DNA of 64,000 nucleotides from Mantis religiosa (GCA_030765055.1 CM060947.1:223694125-223758124), one strand, 5' to 3'. Positions 32,141 to 45,261 are shown, numbered from the stretch's first letter. Numbers and translations: made by a program. Notes: generated from the sequence alone by a model not told the origin.

Positions 32141-32805
32141 GATACAGGAGCGGCCTGTGAGGCATTGTATTGACGATGCCATAAATAAATAAATAAATTA
32201 AATGAATGAATTATGAATAAATAAGGTTTTTAAATTATAAATATGTGTACCAATTTCGTAATCTTATCAATAATCCATCCTATTTTATAATATACTGTAC
32301 CAAACAGAACGTACAGGGAAACGGAAATAGTTATTTATTACATCCGTACTCTTGTTACGCACAGTTGTAACGAGTACAGTAAAAGTTGGATAATACAATT
32401 CATGGAGAATGGGATACGGAGCGTTCGTGTACGATTTCACGACAGAGCGACAGTCATCGTAAGTCCCGTGCTTTACTGCACTCTAACCGATAAAGCGTAA
32501 GTTATACGCCAGAGAATTCTCGGCACCACCTTCTGTCATAAGAAGCCGTGTATAAGCAGACATCCTAGCCCTTAACACAGACGCTTATGAGCGTAGATGG
32601 TGCGGTTCTGGAATCGGCGCCAAGCCACGGAAAGCAACCAGGACAGAGCGCTTGCGTTTAACGTACCTATTCACACGAGGGAGCAGATACTCAGAAACAA
32701 ATCTGTTCTGCGCAATTCCTATACACTTCTCTTTCTTTCGTTTTCATATAGATGGTGCCACGGCACAGCGGCAGTATCTCATAAGCCGCCCCTGCTGAGA
32801 TGTAA

Positions 32806-33421
32806 AAAGTGTAATGTAATTATAGTTAATTGATGGAAATTAATCATTTCTTCACACTAGTCGGGTATAGGCTAGGGTATTTGATAGATAGAGTCAACAT
32901 GAAAAATTCAATGCCATGGCCGGGATTTGAGCCACAGATCTCCTGGTTTCCGTCCAGTCGCTCTAACCCATTGAGCTATCATGGCCAACGTTCCGTTCTG
33001 ACATTAAATTCTCCATTTGACTCGTATATTTCCCCGGTAAACCACTAGGGGCTCTCGCATTCGAGATACACCGTTTGTGGCGGTAAGTACTATGTAAGTA
33101 CTTGAGTCTCAGGCTTTCTCATTTAGAATGAAAAATTCAATGCCATGGCCGGGATTTGAACCATGGATCAAATGATGAAGCCTGCGACTCAAGTACTTAC
33201 GATAGCAAGTCGCCACAAACGGTGTATCTAGGATGCGAGAGCCCCTAGTGTTCTACCGGGGAAATATACGAATCAAATGGAGAATTTAATGGCAGGATGG
33301 CACGTTGGCCATGGTAGCTCAATTAGTTAGAGCGACTAGACGGAAACCAGGAGATCGTGGTTCAAATCCCGGCCATTGCATTGAATTTGTCATGTTGACT
33401 CTATCTAAAGTGTAATGTAAT
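32806..33421. mobile_element. Family B palindromic insertion with 15-bp TSD
   Basis: Insertion 32821-33406 is flanked by AAAGTGTAATGTAAT at 32806-32820 and 33407-33421. A nearly complete minus copy (tRNA-like 32912-32987) is followed by a short second minus piece (about 33127-33162) and then a plus copy (tRNA-like 33307-33380). The duplicated target lies in the inner edge of the 33.4 kb inverted-repeat arm, so this insertion is younger than that arm. Confidence 0.9.
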
Positions 33422-33505
33422 CTCCCAATTGTATATTATATTCTCCCAAAGTTGCACGTATGCCCTATTGAAATGGTTCAGGTTTATATGGATCGCTAAA
33501 CACCT

Positions 33506-34514
33506 GGTAGCACTGCTGAAATTCTTCCTTGTACCACAATAAGCATGCATCAAGCATCACTTCCTAGCCTCTACAAGTATTTCTAGTCCATATTTTACGT
33601 TTAATAACATTAACTATAAAAAAGCTGTCACAAAAATGGTAAACCTAATTTCGCAGACATGTAATACAATAAGATAAAGGATTTATGTGAGGGAGTTAAC
33701 TTAATAATTCGTTTCATCCATTACTTAATGTTTGTGCCATTTACTAATTATCGGAAATAAAGGTGGTGCAATTAAATGTTAAAGTCGTATGCTGTGGATT
33801 TTGTTGGATGACGTAGGACTGTGATCATGCAGAAGGACAACACATACCGGAATAGTTGCAGGGTTCTAGGGCACACAACTGCTAAGGCCATTAGCATCTA
33901 TGTGCTGTAATCTTTAAGTTACAATATAATAAACCAGTTTAGTGCTTTGTCAAATATGTGCTGAATATGTAATATCTCGAACCTGCTTGCGAATTGTAAG
34001 GTCACCTCCCTTAACGTGAAGTCTAGACACGCTAAAAGCGTAAGAGTTGGCAAGCTTGCACGAGACTCTTAGATATTTGAACCAGTAATGACATTAAATC
34101 CTTTCGTACTTAATAATGTAATTGAAGGCTATCAAGGGAACGGCCCAAAGTAATTTAAAAACACGATAGGCTAGTTACTTACACAGAGGGGTATTTATCC
34201 TACTATTAACTCCCTATCCCATTTAATGTTGTACTTGAAGGCTAGCTTGAGAAAGGCTTAAAGTAAATAAAAAGTATATTTTAATTTCATATAAATAGAG
34301 GTGATTATCTTTCCAGCAACACCTCCCTAGAAAGTAAGCAGTGTAGCGTTCTTCCAATGCCATGTGTGTATATAGGAGAACCTATGTGCTTCATCCATTG
34401 GAAGAGTTACTTCGAAATGAATTCAGAAAGCCATATATCACAAATTCCAATAAACTACAAAGTGTCAACAGCACATTTTATAATGGCATGCAGTTCTTGA
34501 ACACCTAAAGGGCC

Positions 34515-34515
<1 letters not shown>
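33506..34515. other. Non-coding
   Basis: No gene or repeat is recognised. Confidence 0.4.

Positions 34516-34599
<84 letters not shown>
34516..34599. repeat. (AC)n microsatellite
   Basis: About 41 uninterrupted AC repeats. Confidence 0.98.
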
Positions 34600-34601
<2 letters not shown>

Positions 34602-36530
34602 AATGTAATTAAAACATTTTAATGAAGCATATGTCCTTCACAATAAACAATTATATTGCATTAAATATATATTTTTTATTTCTTTTCCTCTATAATGCAA
34701 TATTTCAATTATTGACAGTGAATATTTTTGTCGGCAATATAGATAAACCTTAAGTGCACGTGCATACTGTCCACCAAAGCAAAGTAAGTCCCTGAAAGGA
34801 ATATGCCATCCAGTGCCACCCTTACACAGTGGGAGGACAGCGAATGTGTGTAACAGAGAATGCATGCTACTCAAGGAGTATAACCGTTAAAAAGACATGC
34901 GCCCTGTTCACTTTGTACACTAAAACCGAGAAGATTCATTCACAAAAATAGAGGACACCAGGGAGGGTGTGGGAACCCTCTCCAACCCCCCTGCGTCTCA
35001 GGACCCGGAGACATTCTTTGCTGTGGTATACTGTACGTGATATATAATCAAAATTGTGATATACTGATATATTTCATTGTTTGTTAAGGTATCGATATTT
35101 GTTCATGCAAGTGTACAAAATCCCATTCCTAAACTTTCAATGATATCCGACGAAACATCGTCCTGTATACAAATTTTTTATAGAAAAATGGATAGACTGT
35201 CCTTATAATGTTAAGTAGGTGCATACACCTTTGATCCTAATTTTTGCTTTGGTTCATATTTTGGGGTATAAATAATAGACACTACAAGATCCGAAGACTG
35301 CACAGGTGCACATTCTGTAAATTAGAGCATCTGCAAAACTTAAAAAGGTGACAGCATGTACGATTTCTTGTTGAAATTTGTTGTCACTTACTAAACACAG
35401 TATGTTTTTATCATTTTTAAAATAATATTTGTAATGGTTATTTAAAAGATTAATTGTTATCGTATTAATTCATTTTTCTAATAAACACTACAGATTCATT
35501 TTTAGACTATTGATTTCAAATCCAGGTTTTAAAGTAAACAAACTTACTGATACATGATGTCATTAACCTCTAATAATTGTAGAAATTATCCTTTGTACTC
35601 TCCAGAAATCTTTATTTTTCAAAAGTTATAATTTATTTCCAAAATATGGAGCTTTATAAAGGTACGTGATAATCTCATTTAATGTATTTTTGAGAAGAAG
35701 CTAAAAAATGTAGAAATAAATTTGTAAAAGTCGCACGTGGAGTATTTCCAGTGTGGAAAAATACTTTAAAAAGTGAGAAAAACGAGAACCGGATTTAAAT
35801 TTGTGTATATCTATTAAAAAGCATGGCCTTGTCCATTTATAACTTCATTTAGTAGGTCGTTAAAATGTACCAGGCGAAAAAAACACGTGTTCTGATAAAG
35901 TTGTCCTTCATATTGTTTTATGAACACATTTTTTAGAGTCTTTATAACGTTTACACGTTTCAGTTTTATAATAATCGTATGACAAGAAATGTTTTATTTG
36001 CATGCTAGGTTCTCTTATATACGAGGGACGCAGGCAGCACAGGTCATAAAAAATAGAAATAAAGTTTAAAAGAATCCAAGATTTTACAAATGACTACAGC
36101 TCTACTGCTAATTTTATAGGATTTGTGATATCGAACTTTTGCAAAATAGAATTTCTAAATCATGGCAGGTTTTATAAAAAATTCTTTCACAATTTTGCCA
36201 CGTCAGTTATAAATGTGCTACGGTTTTGTGCAGGTATGTGCAATAAATAGTTTCTTAGAAAAATATGTTATTCTAATTCATCAGACATTGTACATAATTT
36301 TGAAGATGCACAAATATTGTCAGATTATTTAAATTCTAACAAACACTGTTATAGACAAATAATTTTATATTTTGGTTGTTTATAGAACAGTGAATCTTTA
36401 AATATAACTTTTATAACAATGTATCCCCTGTGGTGGAGTTAATTATGCCAAACTGGTGTGTTTTAAAGTTGTAGAACAACTTATATGCCAATTTTAAAGC
36501 TGTATTTTTGAGTTTCCGTGAAAATATAAC
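34600..36530. other. AT-rich non-coding DNA
   Basis: Nearly 2 kb without recognised gene or repeat. The minus frame at 34638-34874 is unrecognised. Confidence 0.4.
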
Positions 36531-36730
36531 AAGATTCGTTACACTCACGTTCAAGAGGTCCCGAGTTCGAATCTCGGTCAGGGTGAGTTACCTCGAAAAG
36601 TTTTTTCCCTTATCCTGAAAAGACAAATTGTCGGGTAACTCTAAGCTACATGGAACCTGGGCCCATTTGAGCATCATTTCAGCCATTAAAAAGTTAAAGG
36701 ACGTAAATTACATAAAAAAGATTGGTTACA
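36531..36730 (+). repeat. SINE family A copy, 5'-truncated, with TSD
   Basis: Body 36544-36717 starts CTCACGTTCAAGAGG inside the head. It is flanked by AAGATTCGTTACA (36531-36543) and AAGATTGGTTACA (36718-36730), one mismatch in 13. The A-rich end and 5' truncation point to LINE-type mobilisation. Confidence 0.9.
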
Positions 36731-39059
36731 ATTACAGATATGCTACAGTGTAATGTGCGTAAGTCCAGGAAAAATAAAGATCTTGGAGAAGACATTGGAG
36801 GTACATAGAAATATTGAGCCGGATGCTTCTGGACATTTAAATGGTCACGTATTGATGTTCATAGGGTTATGGGAGCAAGGGCCGTAGTATGTAATTGGAG
36901 TACATGTTTTAAGGTGCTATTATTTTTAGAAACAACTATTTTTTTTAGTTCTTGTTGCAAATTTTAATCAAACTTAAGCTTTAGGTACCTTTAAAAGGCC
37001 TCTCCAATCAGTTTTATAACCATTTCCTTGCAGTTCGGTCGTGGGTTTTCTGAAAACTGGTCTTGGTGTTAAGGAGTCGCCGATTCCAAAGTTAGGATGC
37101 CGGGAAGGGGGGAGGGTAGAAATTGTTTTGCTTTCCCTACCACTGCTCCCCTTAGGCATCAAATTCTTATTCTAATCATGCCCTGGAGTCCTGGATAGCG
37201 TGCGTTGCTTAACTGTGCTGTTTGAAGATATATATTCCTTACTTTTTCTACTACCTGTATAGTAAGAAGGAAAAGTATTGCATTCCACCAAAAAGTTGGA
37301 TACCGAATTTCAACAAATATATGTTTGGAGACTTCCTGAATCAAAAAATGTTTAGAAACAGAAGTCCTTCAACGTAAAGTTGGTTAATCATCGAATTTGG
37401 TAAGCATCATTCTACAAAGAGATAGGACGCTTTTCAAGAAAATCTTCTATCTCAAATTATCCTTACATGAAATACTTTCCAGAATATAAAACATAACTTT
37501 AACCTTTTTAATTAACATATCATATGTTTAAGATATTTTCATGGCAAGTAATGTCTAATACTGAAATTTGTGAGTAGAACATCTGTAGTCCTCCTCGTTC
37601 TAGATGTCTTTTACATAACTGATAAATTTTAGACAAAGAAAACAGATGTAGATTACATTAAATCACACAATTTACGCCTGACGCTTTTTTGAATTCTTCG
37701 ATTTCGAGATATCCGTATTATTGGTTTGACTCTTTCTGTACTTCTACTTTTCTCAAATGATCGGTCATTTTCGTTTGCTTCCCTCCTGGCCTTGCAAAGA
37801 GAAAGGGTTTTCATTAACCACTATTAAAATAATTGACTGTCGTTAAAGCATAATATACTCGCTTATTCTTACTGTACCAAAAAGGAAATCTTATGTAATA
37901 AAAACATTTCTGCAGTTGTTTATCACGATTAACGTGAAGTAAATAGATTGTTATGATTCGGTTTAAAAGGTCATGGAAATATATCACAACTTTTTTTTTT
38001 TTTTTTCAAAATCGTTGGTAACATTTTCATTCTAATCAAGTTTAGGGACATTGACATGACATGGTTAGCTTTGAAGTCCTCTTTGCTATTTTATATAACT
38101 GGAAATGATAAGATAACCCCCAAACTGTTTCTTGGAGAAACACTGAGCTTTTTAAAATACACAACATTTTTAAAACTACACTTTTACTAACGTCAATTTT
38201 TAAGTATTTCATGCTACAGGGTATTTACTTACATTTTGCGATGGTTAAAGAGTTCATTTCACAGAAATAAACTGAAAATTTGAGATTTTTTAAAACTTCT
38301 TTAACCTCTTAACAAACAAAAACGTGCCGCAACAGCTTCTGTGTTCTATAAGCACGTAGGAATAATTTATCTCGAAATTTGAAATTACATCTATCTAAAA
38401 GTTAATATGAATGTGCACGCCATGTAATTAATGTGAAATGTTGTTTAACCATAAAAAGTATGAACATTTTAAAGTTTTGTATATAACTGCTAAAAAGGTT
38501 AAAAGTGGTTGCCGGGTATTTCAACCCTTAGTGCTAAGTATTAACTATGGCCTTAGTACTTCCTGGAATACCTATTGTGAGGAAACGTCATTTTCTGCAG
38601 AAATTACGTGACCCCTCTACAATCTTCGAAACGTGGTGTGGGCTAGGCGACGCCTTTTGGGGCAACGTTGTTGATTAGTCATTGTTCAGCAACGTAAATA
38701 CTGTCATTGACTGAAGACATGATGACGTTGAAGAGCACCATTGATACACAACTCTTAATTTAAATGAATAAGATGTTTATTGCTTTTTGCAGAATCGTTT
38801 AGTTTACTAATAATCATCTGCACTTTCCGTTGTTTATGCTCTAGCGTATAAACAAAGACCTTGTGGTCATGGATTTATAAACAAACTATAATCAATCTTA
38901 CACATCTGGCGACGTGACTTGTGTTTGCATCTGTGACTCAGAGAGTGGTGGAATGGGTTGCAGTACTGAGTTCGGAAAAGGTAGTAGAAATTATGATGCA
39001 ATTTATTCATAGAAATAAGATGAGCTATCTATTAAAGTAACTGGTAATTCCACCAGTTT
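36731..39059. other. AT-rich non-coding DNA
   Basis: 2.3 kb without a recognised gene. Minus frames at 36974-37344 show no known motif. Confidence 0.4.
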
Positions 39060-39230
39060 TAACGACGCGCCGTGGTTCTCATCAAGTTTCCCAGGCGACC
39101 GCAAAGTGAGATTTGCGGTGGAAAACACGACGCTGGGGTGGATTTTCCCGGGATCACAGGTTTCCGGGTTCATCTCATGTACCATGTGTCACCGCCTGCG
39201 GTGCCGCATATAGTAAAAGCGGGCGTTAAA
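39060..39230 (+). repeat. SINE piece (family I relative)
   Basis: Contains CGCGCCGTGGTTCTCA as a decayed head and CCAGGCGACCGCAAAGTGAG, as in the minus copy at 14.9 kb, then a GC-richer body ending in GCGGGCGTTAAACACACACA. The tRNA-like middle is deleted. Confidence 0.6.
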
Positions 39231-39619
39231 CACACACACAAACACACATACACGCACCAATTTTACATAACATAATATCAGCATAAAATTCAACAGCTCC
39301 ACATAACACTGACCATGCATTATATCATTTTGTCTTTCAAATAAAATTTGTATACTCGCTTCCATTTATGCCATCACCACAGGCCCGGGAAGTATTCCAC
39401 GGCCCTTCACAGATGGAGTACTATAGCAAGGAGGAGGGTGTGCATCTGTTTACATTTCCGTGCATGCAGTAGTGTTCAACTTTTTGTGCACAGTTTTAGA
39501 TTATTCACATATGAGCAAGTTGGAGGACTTAAATTGCAAAAATATATGAAGAATGTCTTTATATGACAAATTGGCTTTCTACAAAACCACAATTTTTATC
39601 TCCTCCGATATACCCCCAC
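39231..39619. other. Non-coding
   Basis: The plus frame at 39348-39566 is not recognised. Confidence 0.35.
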
Positions 39620-40645
39620 GTCAGCTATAGTATTGGGATTGGAATTTCATTATGGAGGGAATTCGGTAGTTTAGCCCAGAGCTCCCATTAGTCCTGAACC
39701 CGTAGGAACTGGACCCGGGCCTCCTTCGACCAGGGAGTATCCGAGCTGTCCCAAAGGGCGCTCGGCGTCCTCCGTGGGGCTTTCCATAGGGCAAGACCTA
39801 GAGCCTAATAAGCCCCCCCCCCATCTGGTCCTATGGACTCAAGACGGGATGGAAGTGGATACGCCAATTACGCGCGTCAACACTCAAGGTGAAGTCTACC
39901 GAGAAACCTCGGTGGGGCCGCCTGGTGATCTAGCACACCTTCTACTAGCTCTGCAGGCTAGTACCCGGGAGAATTAATGGCTTCCCTCAACCCCGTCCGA
40001 AGACGTACCCGATTCCCACGGGTTTCGGGAACACACTGCCCCCTCGAATAGGCCACCATGTTGGGCCCATTGTTCCTATGCGCCCAAGTGGGGCACCCTT
40101 GGGAGGAAGGATGACGTGAAGGAGACAGAGGGCGGTCAACCCAAAGAGCCACGACAGTACAGAGGGCAGGGTTCCTACAGTTTACTTGGACAGAGACTTC
40201 CCCCGACAGGCCAGGACAACGAACTCGCTCCGCTGCAGCGGGACAGCAACGAGCCCAGCAGCCGAGCCCCAAAGGTCCCTGGCTGGCGGTCCCGAAATGG
40301 TCCCAGCAGAGGAGCGGAGACCGGCGACTGACCTACCGGAGGAGGAAGTAGTTTACCTCAGAGCATATCATCCTATCATGTACCTCCAAGACACTCACCG
40401 ACACTTCTACCATGAAAGAGACCACCAGATGACAAATGATATGAAATGATAATGGAGATGAAATGGAGGGACAGGAAATTCGGGGGATGTAGTTAACCTG
40501 CCCAGCATTCGCCTGGCGACCCGGGAAAGCCCCCGAAAAAACCCATGGGTCAGGTAGGTCGTCCACGGGATTCGAACTCGGGCCTCCCGAATGCGAGCCA
40601 CAGACGAAACCGCCCGAGCCATCCCGCTTGGTCAGCTATAGTATT
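39620..40645 (-). mobile_element. Family C retroposon, about 1 kb, with 15-bp TSD
   Basis: Insertion 39635-40630 is flanked by GTCAGCTATAGTATT at 39620-39634 and 40631-40645. On the minus strand it begins with a tRNA-like head: AGCGGGATGGCTCGGGCGG as A-box region and GAGTTCGAATCCCG as B box near 40570. A CCCATGGGTTTTTTCGGGGG hairpin-like block follows. A GC-rich body comes next, and the tail blocks (CATAGGACCAGATGG, CTTTCGG-free CCCACGGAGG segment) lie toward 39680. It is the longest copy and defines the family. Frames up to 104 codons on both strands are not recognised proteins. A long tRNA-headed non-coding retroposon is the simplest reading. Confidence 0.88.
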
Positions 40646-41679
40646 CCAAACTTTCTAACGTTCTTTTTTTAAGCTTTGCACTGTAAATATGTGTAATATG
40701 TGAAAAAGAACCGTGCAAAGAGCCCGATCTACAGCTCAAATAGTTTATCATGCAGTTTTAACAAACCATTCATATTTGTTTGTAAAAGTATGGCAGCCAC
40801 ATTTTATAATACTTGTGTAAAGCGAATATAAGTTTAAATATTTGATTTAAGTAGATTTAATTGCTTGTAAAATAATTCTAGTTTTTTATGAAGTTATTGG
40901 AGTTCGAATTAAAAGTTTTCAGTGTAAATTAATTTTTTGTGAGCCAATGGAACTTTAGATAACACATTTGGAACTATGTTGTATATTTACATACAAGTAA
41001 AACTGATATATAAGGAATAAATTTTAAACAACATTGCCAACGGAAAAGTGGGCATATCTGGTGGACTTAAAAAGAAGCACAAGGATAACTTAAACATGTT
41101 GCTGAGCATTTAAATATGGCAGAAATAATAACAATATTATTCATATGATATAATTCAACAGCCAAACTATCACTATTTACGTGCTGCTGAAAAGGTCTGT
41201 AAAAAATAGTTGAAGGGGTCGCTGTCACTAAAATATGTACGTAGGTATCTCATCTGCTACCTTCTGGCATCAAGTGCTCGGCATATCAACTGTATCATTC
41301 TTGTGTACGTATTTAAGTGTCTTGAACGCTTTAACCATATAATTGGAATGGAAAGTATATTTGATGCACCACTAAACCCTAACTGAAAATAAATATTTTG
41401 AAAAATATATAAACGATGTAGCAAAATTTATTGGATTAACAAATAGTAGTTTCAATAAAATTCTATTTACTGTAATAGATTAGAGAAAAGGCACAAACAA
41501 AATGTCGTTACTATAAAAATACGGAATAAAGGTAATTTATGAATTTCCCAACCACAAACAATATTCATATATCAAAGGGAAGTACATTAACCAAGGGCAG
41601 AACGTAGGGTAGGACAAACTGTAAAATGTATAATTCGCATAATAGTACTGTGAAAAGACGACATGTGTAGATGAGAGGC
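40646..41679. other. AT-rich non-coding DNA
   Basis: No gene or repeat is recognised. Confidence 0.4.
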
Positions 41680-42215
41680 TATTCAAAAGTTTGGTCCAGG
41701 CTGCAGCCGCAGTGTGGAGCGAACAAATATGGAACGGAAGCCAAAAAATCCCTCATCGAGACATGATGGAGGATCTATCCTTGTTTGGGGTAGCGTGAGC
41801 GCATCAGTGTTGGCAATCTCCATATAATTGATGCAGTAATGAATCACAGCAAATGCATGAACATCAATAAGCAAAAGTCGCGTACCAGTGTAGAGCCAAA
41901 AAGACTGAAGTTTACGCTGAACAATAATCCAAAGCATATTGCACTTACTACGCAATGTGGTTAATGTACTTTCCTCAACAGCTACATATCCCTCCCCAGT
42001 CACAAGATAATAATCTTCTCTAGCACATGTGAAACATCCTGGGCTAACGCATAAAACAAGGAAGCATTGAAAACGGCTTTTGTTGCAAAATAGAACCAAA
42101 TACTAAACACAGAGTTAAAGAAAGGTATTGCACATCAGTACCAAGAATATTAGAGACCATAATTAAAGCCAAAGGATACCCTAGGAAAGACTAAATGCCA
42201 ACATTGTTGTAATAA
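41680..42215 (+). pseudogene. Tc1 transposase relic
   Basis: Plus-strand frames give RHDGGSILVWGSVSAS near 41757, matching the GGGSvmvWG block of Tc1 transposases. KFTLNNNPKHIALTT near 41910 follows, where the catalytic DNDPKH block has lost its Asp. Near 42115-42200, KKGIAHQYQEY and LKPKDTLGK are C-terminal-like. Frameshifts and stops separate the blocks, and a key Asp is Asn. The 138-codon minus frame at 41683-42099 is its shadow. Confidence 0.7.
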
Positions 42216-44239
42216 TATATGTACATTACTTTCTGAGTGTACGATTACGTTTTTGTGCCTCAGAAAAGTGCAAATTAGCTTTATTTCTGTTTACAACTTA
42301 TTTTTGTCTTCTTATAAAACTGTAGCGGTTTTACTAGAAATGCGTATGTGGTGGGGATGGTGTACTCGTTGTGATGATATTCTCGAAGTTCTGCATCACG
42401 TTGCAGCGACATATGTCGCGGAAATTTCCTTAGACGTCGATGGTGGGATACTTTGCACCTCTTTGCGGCATTTGTATCATGGATTCCATTGGGGATGATG
42501 TTCCACGTTGTGGCGACATTTTATTATTCTGCTACACGATGCGAAGAAGTATTTCGTATTATTACTCGCTGCAATTCACGAAGGTCCATCTTCTGCGATG
42601 ATCAAACATATTCTCATACAATTCTAATTATTGCAATCCTAATACAATGATTTTCTTAGATTTCTGTTGTCTTTACACACAAGCGATTTCTTCGCCTTTC
42701 AGACACATATCGAAACTTCAACTCACGTTGATAAATAATTATAACTGTTATAATTCTCAGATTTGGTACCTCCTTTTTGCAGAATACTTGCAGCATTCCG
42801 CATGCGCGTCACACATGCGTCTGCTCACTTTGCCGTCGCCACGCAAAAGACTATCTTCCCCATCCCATCTATACATTTTTCCTTATCCCATGGTAACCAA
42901 ATATTCTAGTCTACATCACAACCCTGTGTCCAATACATTAATTTTGAATTACATAACATTCTAATTTTCCAAATATAAAGTCCTAAAAACAACTTTCTTC
43001 TATAATTTTATCTTTCTATTTAATTTATCATACTAACCATTTATCTAGATTGGAAATTAACATCCATCTTCACCTGTCTGTTACCTACTCTATACAGTCA
43101 TGGTCACCTATAACTCATTAATTCAAAACAAAACTCTCAACATTTTAAATACATCAATAATAATCATAAATGAATAAACCCAATATCGCTCTGGCACTTG
43201 ACATATTCAAATCAGTGAATCTTATTGAATCTGCCATCCATTATTCCAATAAAGTTCACTGGACCCTTTAGCTGTTCTTAAGAGTATCAATTTCATTAAC
43301 GTTTTAGTAGTGCGCAGATGTTTTTGTTTTGACTGTACATGCAGCTGCGTCGGTGACACGTTGTCTTCCTGGATACCGAAAGGCCTCGATAAGCATTGCG
43401 TTGTTAAAAATACCAACGATTGTTTTGATGATGTACGTTTGGAAGCATTCCACTATGCATTAAAAACGTCATGCTCTGAGCGCCGGGAGCAAGAATGCCA
43501 ACAATAAACCTTTGCCACACCCGCAATATCATAGATTTCCAAACAACCTCATATTTTGTTATTTGCTGTTTTATTATTTCTCTCTCATAGTATACTCACA
43601 ATTAAGAATACCAAGGAGTAGATTCTGATGGAAGTACTTCGTGTGCGTGTATTTCTCCATTAGTGTCTTGAAATGAGAATTATTGACTTTGTTGAATGCA
43701 ATATTAACATCAATGCACTAAAATGTAACTTATGCGTTTGAGTACTGCATTAAGCCTCTTTAAACCGTATCCATTTCCCCTGTATTGCCATTTTACATGC
43801 ATCTCAAGTAATTCTTTCGTCATTCGAAGAGAAATACTACCTCTTTCGTTTTCGCATTTAGTATTTTATGCGAACTAATTGCAGGTCTTTCGCTGTTACC
43901 TGAGCAATTTGTAGGGTAATTGCCGTTATTGATAGAGAAGTTTCATTTCCGCCTACGCTTAACATTGCTTGCTGCCACACTTGTTGGTATCGTCCTGCTC
44001 TTACTCTACTGACATAGGAACGTACAGTGAGTTAAAAAAAGAATACTGGGAAAGCTTGACATTCTAAGTTATTTTCTCAATAACATGACACTGTATAATC
44101 AGAAATCATGCACAGTGTTTATGTATAATGCACAACAAGCTATTTACAAACTTTACAAGTACATATTAACATTTATTTTCTGCTATCGTTAGGATCAACA
44201 TATGTAAAAATATAAGAAATTACATATTTCCATGCAAAG
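42216..44239. other. Non-coding; possible weak LINE trace at 43.65-44.0 kb
   Basis: No gene is recognised. Minus-strand frames around 43650-43990 contain a stretch like IDVNIAFNKVNNSHFKTLME that weakly resembles the D..kAFD.V block of LINE reverse transcriptases, but the context is too decayed to call. Confidence 0.3.
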
Positions 44240-44410
44240 TCCTGGGACATCTGAAGAGAAATAGTCTATACCGTGCACCAAAACAGAAGTTCCAATACTT
44301 AGATTTTACTCTGCATTTTATGACCTCTCTTAGACGACTGGGCATGTCTCTTACAAGGTTATTATGTGTTTCATATGGAAAGAGTTCTGGAGTCCAGCTA
44401 ATCAAATACC
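44240..44410 (-). pseudogene. Tc1 transposase C-terminal relic
   Basis: The minus-strand frame holds NNLVRDMPSRLREVIKCR followed by KYWNF, the usual Tc1 C-terminus (SMPRRL..VI..rG..TkY). Only the last roughly 60 codons remain. It may belong with other Tc1 pieces on the same strand, but they are separated by unrelated sequence. Confidence 0.65.
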
Positions 44411-44648
44411 GTATCGCACTCAGCGTTGCCAGCTTGTTACCCCACTCCTTTTATATTTCCCTCTCTCTCTCGCACACTCATACAACATACAGCTCTGCTT
44501 GGCACAGACGCAAGGGTAAGCAAATTATATTTTACAAACTTTTACAATGATGCAGTTGCCATAATCAAAGTTGGAAAAGCATTTTCGCAAATTATGTATA
44601 TTTTAAAATACTATACCTATAATTATAGTTTATGAATTATCTGTTTTT

Positions 44649-45080
44649 CTAATCCAATGGAACTGCCAGTGGCTCATACATATCACTGTCAATGTCACTT
44701 CCGTTAAGAGACAATGTCACTATCTTCATTGTATGAGTCCTGCAAATTATGATTATAGGTTTCAAAATCTCCTCACGTTCTATTTCTTTCTAAAATCGTC
44801 TTCTTGAAGGTTTTCTGCAGGACTTACGCAGTTTTCCCAGTCCTGTTGTGTTACCTGGTCAATTTCTTCGCGAACAAAGTCGTTTAACGTCCGTCAGTTT
44901 AAAACTATTATTTCTGTTTGCAACCCCCCTTTTTATTTGAGCCCACACCAACTCAATTGGATTATATTGGCAGTGGTAGGTAATGTGTGAGGCGTATTAC
45001 CTCGTGTCCCGTTTCAATTGCAAGTTAATCCAACACTTTTTCTGTGCCTTTAAACGTAAGTACTCTTTGCAATAACTCAC
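44649..45080 (-). pseudogene. Tc1/mariner-like transposase C-terminus (NPIELVWAQ type)
   Basis: The minus strand reads TYHCQYNPIELVWAQIKRG (third catalytic acid, Glu in NPIE), then NRNNSFKLTDVKRL. After a frameshift come EEIDQVTQQDWENC and NLQEDDFRKK, and in another frame an acidic tail DSDMYEPLAVPLD ending at 44649. At least three frameshifts are needed. This C-terminus goes with the YLDETWVN-type N-terminus seen at 27.0-27.5 kb; the two are probably relics of one family. Confidence 0.75.
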
Positions 45081-45261
45081 TTTAAGTTTCTTATTCCAAG
45101 AAATTTTTGAAGATCGTGTACACCTTAAAAAATAATACTTCGAGCCTGACTTCGCAATACCTGCCTTTTTGACTCACCACTAAATTCACCACAAGAAGCC
45201 ATTGCACTATTTAACTCTTACTCTACTGATGTGTAAAGAGCATCTGTATGATATTGATTTG

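Larger units (their letters stand above)
31545..33505. mobile_element. Region bounded by about 95-bp inverted repeats, with transposase relic
   Basis: Bases 31545-31640 and 33412-33500 are inverted copies (shared TCCATATAAACCT and GTGCAACTTTGGGAGAATAT). Inside lie a Tc1/mariner-type transposase relic near the left end, about 650 bp of non-coding DNA, and a family B palindrome inserted right at the inner edge of the right arm. The arms may be terminal inverted repeats of the DNA transposon, but no TA or other TSD was found outside them. Confidence 0.55.

Noticed and set aside
34516..34599. Functional element in the AC repeat
   Set aside because: A plain dinucleotide microsatellite with no associated gene.
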